A stretch of 30,376 nt of DNA from a virus. The translations under genes and the position numbers were made by a program. The stretch lies in the IMG/VR virus record IMGVR_UViG_3300025889_000621, positions 1-30,376 of that record. One strand, given 5' to 3'. Below, in pieces: positions 1-6,530 of the stretch. Numbering within the stretch: position 1 is the first letter of the stretch; each line of letters starts with the position of its first letter. The notes under the pieces were generated by a model. That model had not been told where the DNA came from and searched no databases. It worked only from the letters and a program-made list of their open reading frames with translations.

Positions 1-69
1 AATATGTACATTATTAGTTAAGTTACCTAATAATGCCTTCGTCGTTTCTATTTCCTGATCTTCGTTCAA
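1..69 (-). CDS. 5' end of a gene running off the left edge (unknown)
   Basis: A frame opens with TTG at 69-67, overlapping the TGA of the upstream hydrolase gene (TTGA), and stays open for 23 codons to the edge of the window. An AAGGA Shine-Dalgarno-like run lies at a sensible distance upstream, which is why I accept a TTG start. The visible peptide begins with an acidic stretch (NEDQEIETTKALL) and resembles nothing I recognise. The translational coupling to the previous gene is typical of this genome. It could also be chance open frame, because only 69 bases are visible. Confidence 0.4.
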   Translation of the reverse strand, partial: MNEDQEIETTKALLGNLTNNVHI

Positions 70-614
70 ATGTCTTCCTTTAACTTATAAAATATATGTT
101 TACCAATTTTGGCTGTTCTTGTTTTACGCCATTTGGGATTAACATAGTTTGCATGATAAAATAAAGCACCATTAGTAATATCATCAATCACTTCATAATT
201 TACATAAGCAAATAGAGCAATTTTTCTCATATTATCATATACTTCTTTTTCTTGTGTATTGTATTGATATTTGACTGCTTTATTTTTTAGTTTAGTATCA
301 CACCACCATGTAAATTGACAGGTTTTGCCTAATTTTTCTCTTACAACATGGCAAATATCTTCTGGATATAAATGGCTAGATACTCTATTTAATGTTACAA
401 GAGCAACTGCTAATTGGCCTTCTTCTGATTCTGCTCTTGCTTCATAGTAAATATTTTGTGCCAAACATTCAACTTGTCTTCTTGCATCTTCTGTTAAAGC
501 TGAATAATAAATCTTTTTAGGTTCTATCTTTTCTGCAGATATTGATTTTGTTTCAAATATTGCACCTACTAATAAAATACAGAAAAGTACTAGTATAAAA
601 CATAAGGTTTTCAT
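66..614 (-). CDS. Secreted cell wall hydrolase, SleB/Hydrolase_2 family
   Basis: Peptidoglycan hydrolase of the SleB/CwlJ (Hydrolase_2) type, a family of lytic transglycosylase-like or amidase-annotated enzymes. Residues 1-20 are a hydrophobic N-terminal segment that can act as a signal peptide or signal-anchor, so the enzyme probably reaches the periplasm without a holin. The catalytic core shows the family Glu in YYEAR (E58), the following helix with LNRV (about 75-78), and the CQFTWWCD block (99-106). The C-terminal part with NGALFYHANYVNP also fits the family. It has its own sigma-70-like promoter (640-668) and an AAGGAA ribosome site. The phage has a second wall enzyme of another fold (GH19, 3124-3765), so this one may serve early or entry-related wall opening, or act as a second endolysin. 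The family call is strong; the exact bond cleaved is not known. Confidence 0.88.
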   Translation of the reverse strand: MKTLCFILVLFCILLVGAIFETKSISAEKIEPKKIYYSALTEDARRQVECLAQNIYYEARAESEEGQLAVALVTLNRVSSHLYPEDICHVVREKLGKTCQFTWWCDTKLKNKAVKYQYNTQEKEVYDNMRKIALFAYVNYEVIDDITNGALFYHANYVNPKWRKTRTAKIGKHIFYKLKEDI

Positions 615-639
615 AATAGTTCCTTATTTATTGTTTTAC

Positions 640-668
640 ATTATATCACGTTTCTTATTTAATGTAAA
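640..668 (-). promoter_or_regulatory. Sigma-70-like promoter for the SleB-type hydrolase
   Basis: Read on the minus strand, the -35 box TTTACA (668-663) is separated by exactly 17 bases from the -10 box TATAAT (645-640), with CGTGA just before the -10. Predicted start is near 633, giving a leader of about 19 bases with AAGGAA before the ATG at 614. This is one of six near-identical copies in the window. Confidence 0.85.
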
Positions 669-673
669 CCAAT

Positions 674-1309
674 TTATTCAAAAGAAAGTCGTAAATCCAC
701 TAGTTGTTTAATGAATTCTTTTCTTCTTTTTTTAAAAATTTGTGGACTTTCATTATCCACACCTATTATAATTACTATGTTTGGAACTTTAATATTAAAT
801 AGTTCCTCAAACATGACTGAATACGCAGTTGCTTGTATAAAGTAATTTTGTATCCACTCTTCTTTCTTTAATTTACTTGCTGTTTTAAAATCAATAATAG
901 ATAATTCACCCTCATATTCACCGATACAATCAACTGTACCGGCCAATTGAAGTTTATCCGAGTACATCATATTTTCTAAAGCATGTATATTATCTATTTT
1001 GTCGACAAAAGGTTTTAGGTTATCCCAAAAATCCTGGTCAAACATATCAACTTGTAATGGTTCACCTTTTAAAAATGATTCACACAAGCTATGAATCTTT
1101 GTGCCTCTATTCGCAGCACGGCTTGATATTTTATTTGCTTCTTCTTCACCTACACGAGCACGCCATTTCTTTATGGCCTCTTCATTCATTTTACCTGTTA
1201 CTGTGGTTACAGATGGATATTTATTTCCATTAGGTACTTCATATAACCTGCCTTCATCGGTGGTTATTCTTTTAATCACAGGATAATCATGACGAATAAA
1301 TGTTTTCAC
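674..1309 (-). CDS. PD-(D/E)XK (RecB/Cas4-like) exonuclease
   Basis: DNA nuclease of the PD-(D/E)XK superfamily, like the small exonucleases of marine T4-like phages, probably acting in recombination or host DNA breakdown. The core reads left to right: a G-T-K-I-H box in a helix (about 69-73), the metal-binding Asp in LAGTVDCIGEYEGELSIIDF (about 122-141), the D-F-K motif, with the catalytic Lys in IIDFKTASKLKK, and a following Q-x-x-x-Y helix (QATAYSV), the RecB-family 'QhxxY' signature. The ORF starts at GTG (1309-1307), which overlaps the TAG of the lipoprotein gene (TAGTG), so it is translationally coupled. No ATG nearby fits better. Length (211 aa) fits a single-domain exonuclease. Confident in fold, less in role. 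Confidence 0.82.
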   Translation of the reverse strand: MKTFIRHDYPVIKRITTDEGRLYEVPNGNKYPSVTTVTGKMNEEAIKKWRARVGEEEANKISSRAANRGTKIHSLCESFLKGEPLQVDMFDQDFWDNLKPFVDKIDNIHALENMMYSDKLQLAGTVDCIGEYEGELSIIDFKTASKLKKEEWIQNYFIQATAYSVMFEELFNIKVPNIVIIIGVDNESPQIFKKRRKEFIKQLVDLRLSFE

Positions 1310-1521
1310 TATCTATATTCTTCTTTTAATGTAGGTATTTTTCTACCATCTTCTGTATAGTTATCATCAGTGATTGCTGGTGTTATTGCTTTAATTGAAC
1401 TTTCAAATACACCAATAGGTTCAAAATCATTTTGTTTTTCTTCTTCACAACCTGTTAATAATAACATTAATATACCACCAATTATAGCAAACCAAACTAC
1501 CGTTTTTATATCATTATTCAT
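1309..1521 (-). CDS. Small phage lipoprotein (unknown function)
   Basis: A 70-residue protein with an N-terminal membrane helix (about 7-24) ending in a lipobox LLTGC, so Cys25 should be lipidated by the host and the short acidic tail exposed in the periplasm. I recognise no domain in the mature part. It follows another Cys-containing short exported protein (1526-1651) by 4 bases and overlaps the nuclease start by one base. Possible roles are an outer-membrane spanin-like part, a superinfection-exclusion lipoprotein or a virion release factor; the sequence does not decide. ATG start with AGGA upstream. Confidence 0.7.
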   Translation of the reverse strand: MNNDIKTVVWFAIIGGILMLLLTGCEEEKQNDFEPIGVFESSIKAITPAITDDNYTEDGRKIPTLKEEYR

Positions 1522-1525
1522 AATT

Positions 1526-1651
1526 TTATCCTACATAATAATGGTCATTCCAACCATTTGGTCTTAAAAATTCCTCAACTGGATATCCTTCAATAACCTT
1601 TGTTGCACAACTATTACATAATATACATAATATAAAAATGTACTTATGCAT
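1526..1651 (-). CDS. Very small exported, possibly lipid-modified protein
   Basis: A 41-residue ORF starting at ATG 1651 with an AAGGT ribosome site about 8 bases upstream, fitting exactly between the stop of the CST-type gene and the lipoprotein gene. It has a charged start (MHK), a short hydrophobic run (YIFILCILC) and then NSC, so Cys15 could be a lipobox cysteine, although the -3 residue is unusual. The mature part would be only about 27 residues (KVIEGYPVEEFLRPNG and on). Size and layout resemble the small outer-membrane lipoproteins encoded by phages (Rz1, Bor), but no homology is claimed. It fills an otherwise unexplained gap with a well-placed start, hence moderate confidence. Confidence 0.55.
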   Translation of the reverse strand: MHKYIFILCILCNSCATKVIEGYPVEEFLRPNGWNDHYYVG

Positions 1652-1655
1652 TGTA

Positions 1656-2159
1656 TTACCTTATAAAGTTTAATTTTACCGCTGGATGGTTTTCCATCAT
1701 TTCACTCCACAATTTTCTCCAGCCTCTTATAAAAGTTGCTTTATTATCTGGATAATTATTAAACAGTTCATGTGAAGTACTTTCTATTGTATCCTCAAAC
1801 CATGAATCAAATCCATATAAATCAATATCAGTATAACCTTCCCTCATTAATATTTTACAGGCAACATGACCACTTGTGTCATAATTCTTACCTGGTACTA
1901 CTATTTCTTTTAAAAATTGTTTAAAAAATTTTCTTTGTTTTACTTGGTCTGTTTTCATCCAAGCATGTCTACTAAAATAAGTGGGCACGGTAATTAAATC
2001 TGGTTCCTTTGCCCACCTACTTACAACTTCATCATCTAAAACAACTGTCCAATCTACATTAGTCCAAGGTACATTACACCCTGCCACGATATCATAGTGT
2101 ATCTTATTATCAAAATATTTTGTCCTAGAAGGACCATTACCTAATATGGCTGCTTTCAT
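1656..2159 (-). CDS. CST/DUF115-like glycosyltransferase-type protein (copy 1)
   Basis: A Rossmann-like protein whose first strand and loop, AAILGNGPS (3-11), match the nucleotide-sugar loop of Campylobacter CST-type sialyltransferases and MptE/DUF115 proteins. Further shared landmarks are a D-x-V-x-x-W segment (DDEVVSRW), the S-G-H-x-A helix (TSGHVAC), the strand IDLYGFDSWFE and a final W-x-x-x-W helix (GWRKLW). The protein at 16579-17115 has the same series of landmarks, so the two are paralogues. The likely role is sugar transfer to a phage or host envelope glycan, but at 167 aa it is a minimal version and the donor is unknown. Its ATG overlaps the stop of the preceding gene (ATGA). Confidence 0.6.
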   Translation of the reverse strand: MKAAILGNGPSRTKYFDNKIHYDIVAGCNVPWTNVDWTVVLDDEVVSRWAKEPDLITVPTYFSRHAWMKTDQVKQRKFFKQFLKEIVVPGKNYDTSGHVACKILMREGYTDIDLYGFDSWFEDTIESTSHELFNNYPDNKATFIRGWRKLWSEMMENHPAVKLNFIR

Positions 2160-2362
2160 TGAAAGTATTTTTTAAGTACCTCAAGTTGATCATGATATTC
2201 TGCAATTATTTTGAGTTCTTTCTCAATTCCTTCAAGTATATCACTATGTTCACCAATACCAGCTGGTTTATTAAGATATACCTCAACATTGGTAACATGT
2301 TTTGCTATATGCCCTTCCGCGTGTTTAATAAGAGCATCAATCATTGATTCACGACTAATCAT
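2156..2362 (-). CDS. Conserved small phage protein, unknown
   Basis: A 68-residue, mostly helical, charged protein without signal or membrane segment. The pattern HAEGHIAKHVTNVEVYLN followed by GIGEHSDILE and a helix with EYHDQLEVLKKYF resembles a small protein I associate with marine T4-like phages, but no function is known to me. Its ATG (2362) overlaps the stop of the DUF465-like gene (ATGA) and its own stop overlaps the start of the CST-like gene (ATGA), so three genes are translationally coupled. Confidence 0.6.
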   Translation of the reverse strand: MISRESMIDALIKHAEGHIAKHVTNVEVYLNKPAGIGEHSDILEGIEKELKIIAEYHDQLEVLKKYFQ

Positions 2363-2538
2363 TGTTGTTGTTCCTTTGTTAATTTTTCAATATGTTCTTT
2401 AAGAATTAATTTTTGTTTCTTCATCTTTGTTAAATCTGAATCATTAAGAAAATGTGTATATCCTTCCTTAATTTTATGATCTAATTCAATATGTTTAAGT
2501 TTTAACATTTCAATATCTGCTGTCATATCAATCTCCAT
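2359..2538 (-). CDS. DUF465/YdcH-like small helical protein
   Basis: A 59-residue ORF, too short for many gene finders, from ATG 2538 to TGA 2359. The sequence follows the DUF465 (YdcH) helical-hairpin pattern: a first helix LKLKHIELDHKI, a short turn carrying FLNDSDLTKM, then a Lys-rich second helix KKQKLILKEHIEKL. DUF465 proteins are small cytoplasmic two-helix proteins of unknown function, common in Proteobacteria and found in phages. It follows the outer-membrane-protein gene after 11 bases and is coupled to the next gene by an ATGA overlap. Upstream AAGGAAAATT is a good ribosome site. Assignment rests on pattern recognition. Confidence 0.62.
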   Translation of the reverse strand: MEIDMTADIEMLKLKHIELDHKIKEGYTHFLNDSDLTKMKKQKLILKEHIEKLTKEQQQ

Positions 2539-2549
2539 AGTAATTTTCC

Positions 2550-3131
2550 TTAAAATTTAATTGTATAACCTATACCATATTCCTGTGTATCCTTATCTCT
2601 ATGTTTTTCAGCATAATTAAATGATATAGAAGTATCATCAGTTAATTTATACCCTAAACCTGCTTTATATGTAATATCTTGTTGTCCTTCTTCACCCCAT
2701 GCATCTCTAAAACGAACTCCTGTTTTAATAGACCAATCAGAGTTTAATTTATATTTTACACCTGGCTCAATACCCCAGTATGAATAATGTTCAGTTGGAT
2801 CATATTTTTCACCTATACTAAATCGTGTATAAGTTGATAAATCATCTGTTAATTTATATGATGGAATTGCTGCAACTTCAACTCGTTGATCGGATGAACC
2901 TGCATCTTTCTTTTTAAGTCTAGTATAAATTTCTGTAGCAAACCAATCATTCCATTTTTTACCAAACTTAATGCTTCCTTTATAACCATCAGAACCATCT
3001 TTATTGTCTTCAAATGTACCACCGAATCCAATATAGTAATCTTTCTTTTCTTTTGCTTTTTGTTCATGATTATCAGCCATGACATTTAATGGGGTTGCAA
3101 CTAAAGTTGCCAATACGATTTGCTTAAGCAT
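2550..3131 (-). CDS. Phage-encoded outer-membrane beta-barrel protein
   Basis: A 193-residue protein with a Sec signal peptide (about 1-19, cleavage after VMA) followed by alternating amphipathic strands rich in Tyr, Trp and Gly (YYIGFGGTF, IKFGKKWNDWFATEIYTRL, AGLGYKLTDDTSISFNYAEK) and a final strand ending in IGYTIKF. The C-terminal Phe is the signal recognised by the BAM complex for outer-membrane insertion. Size suggests an 8- to 10-strand barrel like OmpA/OmpW or Lom/Ail. The start overlaps the end of the GH19 endolysin gene by 8 bases, so it is made with the lysis proteins. Such proteins may block a receptor against superinfection or change outer-membrane permeability; which one is not shown. 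Barrel call is strong, role open. Confidence 0.75.
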   Translation of the reverse strand: MLKQIVLATLVATPLNVMADNHEQKAKEKKDYYIGFGGTFEDNKDGSDGYKGSIKFGKKWNDWFATEIYTRLKKKDAGSSDQRVEVAAIPSYKLTDDLSTYTRFSIGEKYDPTEHYSYWGIEPGVKYKLNSDWSIKTGVRFRDAWGEEGQQDITYKAGLGYKLTDDTSISFNYAEKHRDKDTQEYGIGYTIKF

Positions 3132-3765
3132 CTAATATCTCTATTGCCTGATCATAATGTTTTACTCTATCTTCCATTCCAATATAACCACCATTTATTT
3201 TTTTAGTCATTTTTCTTAAATCCTTAGCATCTGCTTCATCATTGAGATTGTTTTTAGTCCAATACCAAATTGCAGATAATAAAGCCGTTGGTATATGGTC
3301 ACATAAAAGATCAGGATCATTCATTACAGTATCTGGATCGTCAAAGAAATCATTTGCAAATCTTTGATAATTATCCTTGCCTGTTAATTGAATTGGTCCT
3401 CTTCCTCTATATTTCCATCCTTCACCAGATTCAGTATCACCATTACCCATTCTATTTGCATAGATAACATTGGCAATTTTCTCTGGTTGTCTATGATAAT
3501 CCTCCGCTTCTCGGCCGGCATTCTTAAAGTATTTTGGGAATACTGTATTAAGAGCATCAGCCGAGTAGTTGAGGTTTTCCTTTAAGGTTGTAAATCCATT
3601 AGATTCATGTCCACATTGAGCAATAAAAGCAGCAACTCTTAATGGGGTATCAATTTCGAACTTTGGAAAGTATTTGCACATTGCTTCATACCATTCCTCT
3701 ACTTTATCATTCCGTGTTGGGAGTAATTTCTGTAATTTGTCAAGTGTCAAAAATTCTAATGTCAT
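3124..3765 (-). CDS. GH19 endolysin (chitinase-like lysozyme)
   Basis: Glycoside hydrolase family 19 enzyme that cleaves the peptidoglycan glycan backbone at the end of infection. The catalytic region is clear: HES with Glu54 (CGHESNGF) and the second acid in LKENLNYSADAL (Glu63), then the substrate-cleft block YRGRGPIQLTGKDNY (about 119-133) and the late TALLSAIWYWTKNNLN helix. There is no signal peptide or membrane helix, so release to the periplasm needs a holin; two small membrane proteins lie directly upstream. At 213 aa it is a single-domain enzyme without a separate wall-binding module. ATG with an AAGGAA site. Confidence 0.92.
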   Translation of the reverse strand: MTLEFLTLDKLQKLLPTRNDKVEEWYEAMCKYFPKFEIDTPLRVAAFIAQCGHESNGFTTLKENLNYSADALNTVFPKYFKNAGREAEDYHRQPEKIANVIYANRMGNGDTESGEGWKYRGRGPIQLTGKDNYQRFANDFFDDPDTVMNDPDLLCDHIPTALLSAIWYWTKNNLNDEADAKDLRKMTKKINGGYIGMEDRVKHYDQAIEILDA

Positions 3766-3774
3766 AACAATTCC

Positions 3775-3951
3775 TTATTTGTTTTCAGCTTTCCATAAAG
3801 TCCAAGCACCCCATACAACAGCTACCCAAGCAGCGATGTTTAGCATAGGATGTGCTAATAAAGAAAAGACGCCTACTACTAATAGAACGATACCGTCCCA
3901 TGATGTTCTTTCAGCTAATCTTTCCTTTACCCATAAAATTAATTCATCCAT
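3775..3951 (-). CDS. Small two-helix membrane protein, holin candidate
   Basis: A 58-residue ORF from ATG 3951 to TAA 3775. It begins with an amphipathic segment (MDELILWVKERLAER), then two hydrophobic segments joined by a short turn: IVLLVVGVFSLLA (about 21-33) and a Trp-rich second one (MLNIAAWVAVVWGAWTLW, about 37-54), with a charged KAENK end. Size and layout match small phage holins. It lies 9 bases after a second small membrane protein (3961-4194) and 9 bases before the GH19 endolysin gene, the usual place for a holin. Which of the two membrane proteins forms the hole, or whether one is an antiholin, cannot be told. Confidence 0.6.
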   Translation of the reverse strand: MDELILWVKERLAERTSWDGIVLLVVGVFSLLAHPMLNIAAWVAVVWGAWTLWKAENK

Positions 3952-3960
3952 AATAACTCC

Positions 3961-4194
3961 TTATTTTTTGTTCCAAATGCACCATAGGATCCATACAGAT
4001 ACTAGGCCTACAACACCTTCAGAGCCTAGAGCCTTAACAACACTTACAACAGAACCAATGACATCGGTTGCTGGTAAGAATGCTACGACTGACCCCTTAA
4101 ATAGAACTTCTAATACAATTAACATTGCCATTAAAGAAACAGCAACATCAGCTATACCAGCTGCCCATTTTTTAACTAGTGCTAAAACGTCCAT
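3961..4194 (-). CDS. Small membrane protein, holin or antiholin candidate
   Basis: A 77-residue protein with two to three hydrophobic stretches: ADVAVSLMAMLIVLEVLF (about 15-32), a middle weakly hydrophobic part with VVAFLPATDVIGSVVSVV, and a C-terminal helix GLVSVWILWCIW followed by NKK. It lies between phoH and the second small membrane protein, in the late lysis-side operon. Length and topology fit a holin of class I or II, but there is no family signature I can name. ATG 4194 has GGAG just upstream (AAGGAGAAAACTT). Confidence 0.55.
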   Translation of the reverse strand: MDVLALVKKWAAGIADVAVSLMAMLIVLEVLFKGSVVAFLPATDVIGSVVSVVKALGSEGVVGLVSVWILWCIWNKK

Positions 4195-4205
4195 AAGTTT
4201 TCTCC

Positions 4206-4973
4206 TTATTTAAATAATTTATTTTCCACTATATCTTCGTATCGTAATTTAGCCATAATATAATCTTTCACCAAACTGGATCTAACAATATCATCCACAG
4301 TAAATTCAATACGTTCAAATGATTTCATATGTTGAGCAATATCAAAGAACTTTAGAATTCCAGATTTATCCGACACCTTCCTTAAATCTGTTTGTCTATA
4401 GTCTCCACAAAATATAATCTTTGATCGGTAACCAACACGAGTCATAACTGTGTCAATTTCCTCATAGTTCATATTTTGTATTTCATCAACAAGTATAATT
4501 GCATCATCAAATGACATCCCACGGATAAAACTAGTGGAAATAAAACTGATGTAACCTTGCTCTTCGAGCCTATCCCAAGCATCCTTCCTATCAAAAAGTG
4601 TTTCACAAATTTGTCTGTAAGGTTGCGCGTAGATTTCCATCTTCTCTGTTACATCACCGGGAAGATGACCAATGTCGCGAGATTGTACTGCCGACCTCAC
4701 TACAATGATTCTTTTAAAGAAAGTTTTTTTATCTAAAACTTCCTCAATTGCTTTATATAAAGCACAAAATGTTTTGCCTGTCCCTGCCACCCCATGCAGA
4801 GCTATAAAGTAACTTCCTATTTTATATGCATCAAAAAAAGTTTTTTGATTATCTGTTAATGGCTCAAACTTGTTGAGCATATCTGCTTTAATAGTTAATG
4901 AATTACTTTTTTTTATTATTTCTTTTGTGGAATCTTCTGAGACCACAATAGTAGGTCTTGCTCTTCGAGCCAT
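4206..4973 (-). CDS. phoH: PhoH-like P-loop ATPase
   Basis: PhoH-family ATPase, common in marine phages. Walker A is GVAGTGKT (61-68), Walker B is IILVDEIQNM (about 159-168), and the later GDYRQTDLRK segment is the family's sensor-like motif. At 255 aa it is the single-domain PhoH form, related to the helicase-like part of PhoH2 but without a PIN domain. The biochemical role in phages is unsettled (RNA or phosphate-stress related roles have been proposed). It sits in an operon between the cysteine-less FmdB-like gene and the holin candidates, downstream of a T4-type late promoter (5253-5260). Confidence 0.92.
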   Translation of the reverse strand: MARRARPTIVVSEDSTKEIIKKSNSLTIKADMLNKFEPLTDNQKTFFDAYKIGSYFIALHGVAGTGKTFCALYKAIEEVLDKKTFFKRIIVVRSAVQSRDIGHLPGDVTEKMEIYAQPYRQICETLFDRKDAWDRLEEQGYISFISTSFIRGMSFDDAIILVDEIQNMNYEEIDTVMTRVGYRSKIIFCGDYRQTDLRKVSDKSGILKFFDIAQHMKSFERIEFTVDDIVRSSLVKDYIMAKLRYEDIVENKLFK

Positions 4974-4981
4974 AGTTTCCT

Positions 4982-5224
4982 TTAAATATTAGATGTTTTA
5001 TTAAGCTGTGAACCTGGAGTTCTAGCATGAATCTTTTGCAATACTTCTTTAAATCCATTATCATGTTTTTTAACTCCTAACCTTGTAGGATCAATGAGCG
5101 GATTTGTACTAAGTACTGATCTGATATGGGGATTATCTTGAAGATACTTTTCTTTATCAGCAATGCTCATAAATTTTTCAAAAACTTCATTTGTATTAGT
5201 ATCTTTAAAATCATATAGAGGCAT
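4982..5224 (-). CDS. FmdB-like small protein lacking zinc ligands
   Basis: An 80-residue protein that starts MPLYDFKDTNTNEVFEKFMS, the opening pattern of FmdB-type zinc-ribbon regulators (MPxYDF/Yxxxxxxxxxxx). The segment DKEKYLQDNPHI also fits the T4-like marine phage version. FmdB proteins carry two CxxC pairs; this protein has no cysteine at all, so it cannot bind zinc in that way. It could be a degenerate virion or assembly-linked derivative. It is the first gene after a TATAAATA late box and 8 bases before phoH, with AAGGA upstream of the ATG. Function unknown. Confidence 0.6.
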   Translation of the reverse strand: MPLYDFKDTNTNEVFEKFMSIADKEKYLQDNPHIRSVLSTNPLIDPTRLGVKKHDNGFKEVLQKIHARTPGSQLNKTSNI

Positions 5225-5241
5225 AACATGTCCTTTTATTG

Positions 5242-5754
5242 TTATGATTGTTTATTTATAAGTAAATAATCACCTGATATCGATATTCTTACATCTTGAT
5301 TCATATGTTTAGTTACCTTATGTTTTATATAACTAGGAAATATAATAAGTCTACTTTCCTTTGGTTCCATTATATACTTCGGTGCACGTTCATCATTTTC
5401 GTTAAAGTATAATACTAATTTACCTGAATTTTCAGGTACTTTAACATAATATACCCATGAAAAGTCTACATGGCCATGTTGATGCAAATCCGTAGATTCT
5501 AAATAGTGATGAATTTGTGACCAATATGAATGTAATGATAGATCATGGTCCTTTCCATAATTTATGATATATTCAATTAATTTTTGAGATTCTGATCCTC
5601 TTCGAACATTTAATATTGTATCTTCAAATTGTGTAGACGTAACATCGTCAGTTTTTCTTTTGGGGTTAAGTAGAATTTCATCCGCTAATTTTTCATTATC
5701 AATACCAGGTACATCAATTATACCTGCATTCACTGTAAATAAAGATTCAATCAT
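5242..5754 (-). CDS. 2OG-Fe(II) oxygenase-like protein
   Basis: A double-stranded beta-helix protein of the 2-oxoglutarate/Fe(II) dioxygenase type found repeatedly in marine T4-like phages. The metal triad is visible: His95-x-Asp97 in HQHGHVDFSWVYYV and a distal His145 in FPSYIKHKV, with Arg156 in DVRISISGDY placed to hold 2-oxoglutarate. The strand pair IIFPSYIKH and RISISGDYLL is typical of the small 170- to 200-residue phage versions. The substrate is unknown; protein, nucleic acid and small-molecule targets are all possible. Its ATG overlaps the stop of the upstream gene (ATGA). The fold is confident. Confidence 0.82.
   Translation of the reverse strand: MIESLFTVNAGIIDVPGIDNEKLADEILLNPKRKTDDVTSTQFEDTILNVRRGSESQKLIEYIINYGKDHDLSLHSYWSQIHHYLESTDLHQHGHVDFSWVYYVKVPENSGKLVLYFNENDERAPKYIMEPKESRLIIFPSYIKHKVTKHMNQDVRISISGDYLLINKQS
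5253..5260 (-). promoter_or_regulatory. T4-type late promoter box TATAAATA
   Basis: Minus-strand TATAAATA (5260-5253) is the exact consensus of T4 late promoters read by RNA polymerase with gp55. Start would fall near 5246, leaving a leader of about 22 bases with AAGGA before the ATG at 5224. It would drive the FmdB-like gene, phoH, the two holin candidates, the GH19 endolysin and the outer-membrane protein, which fits late lysis functions. It lies inside the end of the 2OG-oxygenase gene. Confidence 0.6.
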
Positions 5755-6530
5755 TTAAATAACCTTGCAAATATACACTTTGATTGTGCCTTATCTGAAA
5801 TAAATCTTCTATCAATTTCTATATTAGTAAGTTCGTTTAATTTTTTTTGTTCTTTTGTAGCTACCATTGACTCCATTGGATAGTGTTGTTGTGGTACAAG
5901 CATATAATGTGCAATAGGTGTACCTGCTGGTATAAGAATCTCATCATTTAATGCAAACCATTTTAATTGTACATTTATTTGTGCCACACCATATTCCTGT
6001 GAATAGAATCCAGGCAGTGTTGTAAAATATGTTTCGTCAGCATAAGGTACAGGGCCTTCATGCAAATAATAACCTTTTGGTACAATAACCCGCCATGGTG
6101 TTTCTATTTTAATTACACAACTAAGTGCATTACCCCAATCATTATAAAAATCCGATAATTGTTCTTTTGTATTAAACGATATACCATGTGATATTTTAGT
6201 TGTAGGTGATTGCCATTCAAATGTTTGTTTATCACCATTTGTTTTAATTACAATATCTTGCCACGTTTTAAGAATCCAGCCATGTCTTATTAAATTAAAT
6301 ATACCCGGACATTTTGCTGTTGATTTAAATGGATGAGATTTTTTAATATCTTCAATAAGTTGATTCTGAGCTTTACTCCACCATTTAGGTTTATAATCAG
6401 AAGCCTTAATAATAGGTTGTAACTCTTGTACGGCAGAATCTAAAGTAAAAAATTGTACTTTAGGTTTACTCTTGAATAAATTGTGGAATATCACGTTTTT
6501 TCCATGAAAACATTCTAATTTTTTCACCAT
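5751..6530 (-). CDS. DUF6065-like conserved phage protein
   Basis: A 259-residue soluble protein with no signal or membrane helix. Recognisable stretches are PKWWSKA early on, the CPGIFNLIRHGWIL block, the WRVIVPKGYYLHEGPVPYA strand, and the final IPAGTPIAHYMLVPQ. I associate these with the DUF6065-type proteins of marine phages and bacteria (cupin-like beta-rich proteins of unknown function), from memory only. It is coupled to the 2OG oxygenase (ATGA overlap), suggesting a joint modification job. The ATG at 6530 makes a 65-base overlap with the upstream gene; a GTG at 6494 with GGA upstream is an alternative start that would shorten the protein by 12 residues. Confidence 0.6.
   Translation of the reverse strand: MVKKLECFHGKNVIFHNLFKSKPKVQFFTLDSAVQELQPIIKASDYKPKWWSKAQNQLIEDIKKSHPFKSTAKCPGIFNLIRHGWILKTWQDIVIKTNGDKQTFEWQSPTTKISHGISFNTKEQLSDFYNDWGNALSCVIKIETPWRVIVPKGYYLHEGPVPYADETYFTTLPGFYSQEYGVAQINVQLKWFALNDEILIPAGTPIAHYMLVPQQHYPMESMVATKEQKKLNELTNIEIDRRFISDKAQSKCIFARLFK

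Noticed and set aside
3674-4213. 179-codon plus-strand open frame
   Set aside because: It crosses the endolysin, two small membrane protein genes and intergenic ribosome sites; no start signal or known motif.
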